Translations under genes and position numbers: made by a program
Source: LSUCC0057 sp048549915
GTDB lineage: Bacteria; Pseudomonadota; Gammaproteobacteria; Pseudomonadales; Porticoccaceae
NCBI GenBank assembly: GCA_048549915.1
Contig: JBLYYE010000024.1
Location: forward strand, 1 to 16,742
Length of the DNA stretch: 16,742 nucleotides
Direction of reading: 5' to 3'
In this document: positions 13,813-16,742 of the stretch, piece by piece
How positions within the stretch are numbered: the stretch's first letter is position 1
How the letters are laid out: each line of letters opens with the position of its first letter
The notes under the pieces: model-generated
What the model was told of the DNA's origin: nothing
What the model saw: the letters and a program-made list of their open reading frames with translations, nothing else
Databases searched by the model: none

Positions 13813-14828
13813 TCTTCGTAACCGTTTGGGTTGGCTTGCTGGAAGCGCCAGCTATCCGCGCACATTTGCTCCAAACTAAGCTCGGCTTGCCATTTGAGCC
13901 GAGCTTTTGCCAGGCCTGGATGGGCATAAAACTCTGCAATATCACCTGCACGGCGCGGCTCTACCTGATAGGGAACACTCGCTCCGCAGGCGCGTTCAAA
14001 AGCCTCGACCACCTCAAACACAGAGTGCCCAACGCCCGCCCCTAAATTGACGGCCTGATACCCCGGTGTGACCGCAGCCACCGCGGCTAAATGACCGCGA
14101 GCCAAGTCGCAGACATGAATATAATCTCGCACCCCGGTACCGTCTCGAGTGGGGTAATCGTCTCCAAAAACTGTTAACCGCTCACGCCGTCCCACCGCCA
14201 CTTGGGCGATATACGGCATCAGATTATTGGGTTTGCCACGCGGGTCTTCCCCTATTTCTCCACTGGGGTGCGCGCCCACCGGGTTAAAATAACGCAGAGC
14301 TATTATTTGCCAACTAGGCTCTGCGGCCGTCATATCCATCAGTATCTGTTCGCACATTACCTTGCTGCGGCCATAGGGACTGGTTGCCGAAAGAGGCATA
14401 CTTTCAAGATAGGGTATTGGATTGTTATCGCCGTAAACCGTGGCAGAAGAGCTAAATATTAACTTGTAAACACCCGCGCGCTGCATAGCGCCCAACAGCG
14501 AGAGCAGACCTTCTAGGTTATTTTGGTAGTACAGCAAAGGCTGCTCAACTGACTCACCGACCGCCTTCAACGCGGCGAAGTGGATAACCGCATCGATTTG
14601 ATGGTCGGTAAACAGAGCGTCGAGAGCCTCTGCGCAACATATATCAGCGCGAACAAACGAAAGCTCACAGCCACTGAGTTTTTCCACGCGCCGCAATGAC
14701 TCAACGCTGGAATTACAAAGATTATCGAGCACTACCACATGGTCGCCGTTATTGAGCAGCTCCAGCACCGTATGGCTGCCAATAAAGCCAGCGCCGCCGG
14801 TAACTAGAATAGTACTGGGTTTGCTCAT
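13809..14828 (-). CDS. galE: UDP-glucose 4-epimerase
   Basis: GalE interconverts UDP-glucose and UDP-galactose with bound NAD+, feeding polysaccharide and lipopolysaccharide synthesis. The 339-residue product is an extended SDR with NAD-binding GGAGFIG (11-17), SSSATVYG (126-133) with catalytic Ser S128, and the YxxxK pair Y152/K156. RYFNPVGAHPSGEIGEDP and GTGVRDYIHVCDLA are classic GalE stretches. Length matches the E. coli enzyme (338). Its ATG overlaps the stop of the upstream SDR gene (ATGA), implying translational coupling. Its stop overlaps by 4 bp the stop of the convergent flavin reductase. Its place behind two fatty-acid-type genes is unusual. Confidence 0.96.
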   Translation of the reverse strand: MSKPSTILVTGGAGFIGSHTVLELLNNGDHVVVLDNLCNSSVESLRRVEKLSGCELSFVRADICCAEALDALFTDHQIDAVIHFAALKAVGESVEQPLLYYQNNLEGLLSLLGAMQRAGVYKLIFSSSATVYGDNNPIPYLESMPLSATSPYGRSKVMCEQILMDMTAAEPSWQIIALRYFNPVGAHPSGEIGEDPRGKPNNLMPYIAQVAVGRRERLTVFGDDYPTRDGTGVRDYIHVCDLARGHLAAVAAVTPGYQAVNLGAGVGHSVFEVVEAFERACGASVPYQVEPRRAGDIAEFYAHPGLAKARLKWQAELSLEQMCADSWRFQQANPNGYED

Positions 14829-15754
14829 TCGGCGCTGGTAGTAGTGCGCTGCAAATATGCCATAGCCTTGCCAACGAACTTTTCAGTCTGCTTAAAGCCG
14901 CCGATAAGTTCTTGCCCATTAGTCGGATCAATAATTTCGTCCCAGTGAGCAACAACTTGTTCTGGCGTCTGTTCTGCCACCGGCAAATAGATACCATCTG
15001 ACTCCGAAATCTTAGTGGAGGCATAACCACCGCCACCAGCGCAGAGTATGGTGCGATTAGGCGCCTCTTTGTGACACAACACCAGCGCGGCCGCAGTCAC
15101 TGATGAGGGCGTCAACATATCCAGCACCTCCTGCGGTACCAGGCCGTCCAGCATCCGCGTTCCAGCCGCTGGAGCCAGCGCATTGACCTGAACATTGTGC
15201 TTCTCACCCTCAAGCACCAAGGTATTCATCAAACCCAGCACCGCCATCTTGCCCGCGCCATAGTTTGTTTGACCGAAGTTGCCGTAGAGACCAGAAGACG
15301 AAGTAGTCATCACAATGCGCCCATAATTTTGCGCCTTCATAATCTCCCAGACTGCCTTACAACAGTTAACCGAGCCCATTAGATGCACATCGATAATCAG
15401 CTTAAATTCATCCAGCGACATCTTAGAAAAGCTTTTATCTCTCAATATGCCGGCGTTATTAATCAGGATATCCACTCGCCCCCAGCGCGTCATCGCACCG
15501 TTAACCATATCCTCAACCTGGGCAAAGTCAGTGACATTGGCGCCATGGGCCATTGCCTCGCCACCCATGGCCTCAATTTCGGCTACCACTGCATTGGCGG
15601 CGTCAGTGGAAGCCCCGCTGCCGTCAACCGCCGAGCCTAAATCGTTCACCACCACCTTGGCGCCACGGCGAGCCAACTCTAGCGCGTGCGATTTACCCAA
15701 ACCGTTTCCGGCCCCTGTCACTATCGCTACCTGGCCATCAAAACGAATAGTCAT
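14825..15754 (-). CDS. Short-chain dehydrogenase, MFE-2-type 3-hydroxyacyl-CoA dehydrogenase
   Basis: The 309-residue product resembles the dehydrogenase domain of peroxisomal multifunctional enzyme 2 (17-beta-HSD4), which oxidises (R)-3-hydroxyacyl-CoA to 3-ketoacyl-CoA with NAD+. It shows TGAGNGLG (13-20), VNDLG (36-40), NNAGILRDKSF (99-109), and the catalytic set S152, Y165 and K169 in TSSSGLYGNFGQTNYGAGK. A tail of about 70 residues beyond the core SDR fold matches the MFE-2 type. The ATG at 15754 is preferred over the one at 15787. It has AAGGA 6-7 nt upstream and starts at the conserved (R)FDGQVAIVTGAG. It follows the MaoC gene by 36 bases and overlaps galE by 4. Confidence 0.88.
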   Translation of the reverse strand: MTIRFDGQVAIVTGAGNGLGKSHALELARRGAKVVVNDLGSAVDGSGASTDAANAVVAEIEAMGGEAMAHGANVTDFAQVEDMVNGAMTRWGRVDILINNAGILRDKSFSKMSLDEFKLIIDVHLMGSVNCCKAVWEIMKAQNYGRIVMTTSSSGLYGNFGQTNYGAGKMAVLGLMNTLVLEGEKHNVQVNALAPAAGTRMLDGLVPQEVLDMLTPSSVTAAALVLCHKEAPNRTILCAGGGGYASTKISESDGIYLPVAEQTPEQVVAHWDEIIDPTNGQELIGGFKQTEKFVGKAMAYLQRTTTSAE

Positions 15755-15790
15755 CTCTTTCCTTATTTTGTTTATTAATGGATTCAACTG

Positions 15791-16249
15791 CTATTTAACC
15801 ATGAGCATAGTCAGCCATACAGCGACCAGCGCGGGAGTGTCACTACCCTCAATTTCTATCGAGACCTCAGTTTTAAACATCCACTGGCCTGGCTTTTTTT
15901 CGACAATATCGATTATTTTCGAGTGTGCTCGAATGCGACTACCAACGGTCACTGGAGCGAGAAAACGCACAAAATCTAAACCGTAGTTAATACCCATTTG
16001 CGTACCCTCTACGGGCAACGCAAAGCTCTCAGAAAAATGCGACAGCATTGAAAGAGTTAAAAAGCCATGCGCGATGGTCTTGCCAAACGGCGTTGCCGCT
16101 GCACGCTCAGGATCGACATGAATAAACTGGTGGTCCAACGTCGCATCTGCAAAGTGATTAATTTGCTCTTGCTCTACTGTGTGCCAAGGAGAAGGTACTG
16201 CTTGGTAACCGACATAATCTACTAATTGCGACTTGGTAACTTTATCCAT
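15791..16249 (-). CDS. MaoC-like (R)-specific enoyl-CoA hydratase
   Basis: MaoC/PhaJ-type hydratases add water across trans-2-enoyl-CoA to give (R)-3-hydroxyacyl-CoA. The 152-residue hot-dog protein has the hydratase-2 signature ADATLDHQFIHVD followed by PFGKTIAHGF. D39 and H44 are spaced as the catalytic Asp-His pair (D, five on, H) of PhaJ. Size fits the NodN-like subgroup. The ATG at 16249 is chosen because GAGG lies 8 nt upstream and the family alignment begins there; the open frame to 16375 adds residues with no family likeness. It opens an operon with the SDR, so the two could carry out successive (R)-hydroxyacyl steps like a split MFE-2. No clear promoter was fixed. Confidence 0.88.
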   Translation of the reverse strand: MDKVTKSQLVDYVGYQAVPSPWHTVEQEQINHFADATLDHQFIHVDPERAAATPFGKTIAHGFLTLSMLSHFSESFALPVEGTQMGINYGLDFVRFLAPVTVGSRIRAHSKIIDIVEKKPGQWMFKTEVSIEIEGSDTPALVAVWLTMLMVK

Positions 16250-16535
16250 GAAGCAACCTCTTTTAAAATCCGCTGTATTAGCAGAGTAGTCTAGTAACAA
16301 TTGTCTCCAAACAAAAGCGCGGATCCAGCTTTCTGCTGAGATCTTTGCAGCAGCACCCCACACCATGATTGGCAAAAATTTAACTGGAAGTTAAATGTCT
16401 TATGAAACACCTTTTGTTAGTACTTTTGAGGATCAACTGAGATAGATGGTGTCTCTTACCCTTCGGAGGACAGGATAAATAACTCACACAAAAAACCCCT
16501 GACAACACAAAGTTCATCAGGGGTTAATCGTCATA
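16250..16535. other. Intergenic region upstream of maoC
   Basis: This 286-nt stretch holds no supported gene. It contains the maoC ribosome-binding site, a perfect 8-bp palindrome with a 3-nt centre (ATTTAACT-GGA-AGTTAAAT, 16378-16396) that could be an operator or a weak AT-rich hairpin, and the terminator at 16490-16529. The maoC promoter should lie here, but only weak hexamers are seen. Confidence 0.5.
16490..16525 (-). terminator. Intrinsic terminator downstream of the tRNA-Leu 3' fragment
   Basis: On the minus strand AACCCCTGA and TCAGGGGTT form a perfect 9-bp stem with a loop of about 13 nt, followed by a T-run (A residues 16490-16495 on the plus strand). It begins about 11 nt after the CCA of the tRNA-Leu fragment. 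This is where the terminator of an intact tRNA-Leu gene would sit. Confidence 0.88.
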
Positions 16536-16557
16536 TGGTGCCCAAGGCCGGACTTGA
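16536..16557 (-). repeat. tRNA-Leu 3'-end fragment, probable att site of an integrated element
   Basis: The minus strand reads TCAAGTCCGG CCTTGGGCACCA without the spacer: part of the T-loop, the 3' half of the T-stem, the 3' acceptor strand (CTTGGGC), discriminator A and an encoded CCA. The acceptor strand would pair with GCCCAAG, as in gammaproteobacterial tRNA-Leu of the GCCC-start type. The similarity stops abruptly within the T-loop; the next 80 nt are AT-rich and hold no other tRNA part. Tyrosine-recombinase elements that insert into tRNA genes leave exactly such a 3' copy at their far end. The fragment is seen; the element is inferred. Confidence 0.75.
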
Positions 16558-16733
16558 TTTAGATTACTAAATTATTGTTTTTATTGAATTAATATTTTCA
16601 TGCGAAATGAGTTATACATAAAGTTACACAGTCGCAACCACGCTCACCCAAATACGACAATTCACAATTTTAGCCAAAAAACATCAACTCCAGAACCTTT
16701 GAATTTTTTGTGCAACAGTTCGTTGGAGACGAT
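16558..16733. other. AT-rich end of a putative integrated element
   Basis: Base composition becomes clearly AT-rich right of the tRNA fragment, unlike the accessory genes to the left. No complete gene, tRNA body or terminator is seen. It could contain recombinase arm sites and a promoter for the frame starting at 16734. Confidence 0.5.
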
Positions 16734-16742
16734 ATGTACGCC
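16734..16742 (+). CDS. Possible gene start cut by the window edge
   Basis: ATG TAC GCC follows GGAG (16725-16728) at 5 nt, a plausible start signal. Only three codons are visible, so nothing can be said of the product. If real, it would be the first gene inside the putative element, reading away from the att site. Confidence 0.25.

Noticed and set aside
15755..15787. Upstream ATG for the SDR gene
   Set aside because: The ATG at 15754 has the better ribosome-binding site and matches the family start.
16250..16375. N-terminal extension of the MaoC protein
   Set aside because: No family likeness; the ATG at 16249 has a good Shine-Dalgarno.
16439..16456. GAGA...TCTC inverted repeat upstream of maoC
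   Set aside because: Four-base arms with a long spacer are expected by chance.

Overview
The window reads as the chromosome of a gammaproteobacterium. The order tRNA-fMet, rimP, nusA, infB, rbfA, truB, rpsO, pnp, all on the minus strand, is the classic metY-nusA-infB operon layout of that class. EthA-type monooxygenase, GntR and beta-oxidation genes next to it suggest a marine, Cellvibrionales-like lineage, but that placement is a guess.

Right to left along the minus strand (the main direction of transcription): (1) The right edge, above about 16558, is AT-rich and holds no complete gene. It stops abruptly at a 22-nt piece identical in form to the 3' end of a tRNA-Leu (16536-16557), followed by an intrinsic terminator. 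This looks like the attachment-site end of an element integrated into tRNA-Leu. (2) 9553-16249 is a compact accessory block: a maoC-SDR-galE operon (minus), a flavin reductase (plus) divergent from a GntR/HutC regulator (minus), a one-domain asparaginase-like protein (plus) divergent from an EthA-like Baeyer-Villiger monooxygenase (minus), and djlA (minus). Convergent neighbours overlap at their stop codons. (3) 9392-9541 holds the initiator tRNA with a near-consensus stable-RNA promoter, then three hairpins with T-runs before rimP. (4) 163-9072 is the translation/transcription/RNA-decay operon rimP-nusA-infB-rbfA-truB-rpsO-pnp, ending in a strong terminator. It has structured leaders before infB, rpsO and pnp; the one before pnp resembles the RNase III target that autoregulates pnp in E. 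coli. (5) The left edge (1-93) carries a second stable-RNA-type promoter firing leftward out of the window.

Functionally, the left 9.5 kb makes ribosome maturation factors (RimP, RbfA, TruB), initiation components (tRNA-fMet, IF2), elongation/antitermination factor NusA, S15 and PNPase. The accessory block pairs a hydratase and a dehydrogenase (steps 2 and 3 of beta-oxidation) with a monooxygenase and a flavin reductase, which would suit breakdown of ketones, lipids or steroids; that link is inference. No CRISPR array, insertion sequence or recognisable defence system is visible. The most notable signal is the tRNA-Leu fragment at the right edge, which predicts an integrated element just outside the window.
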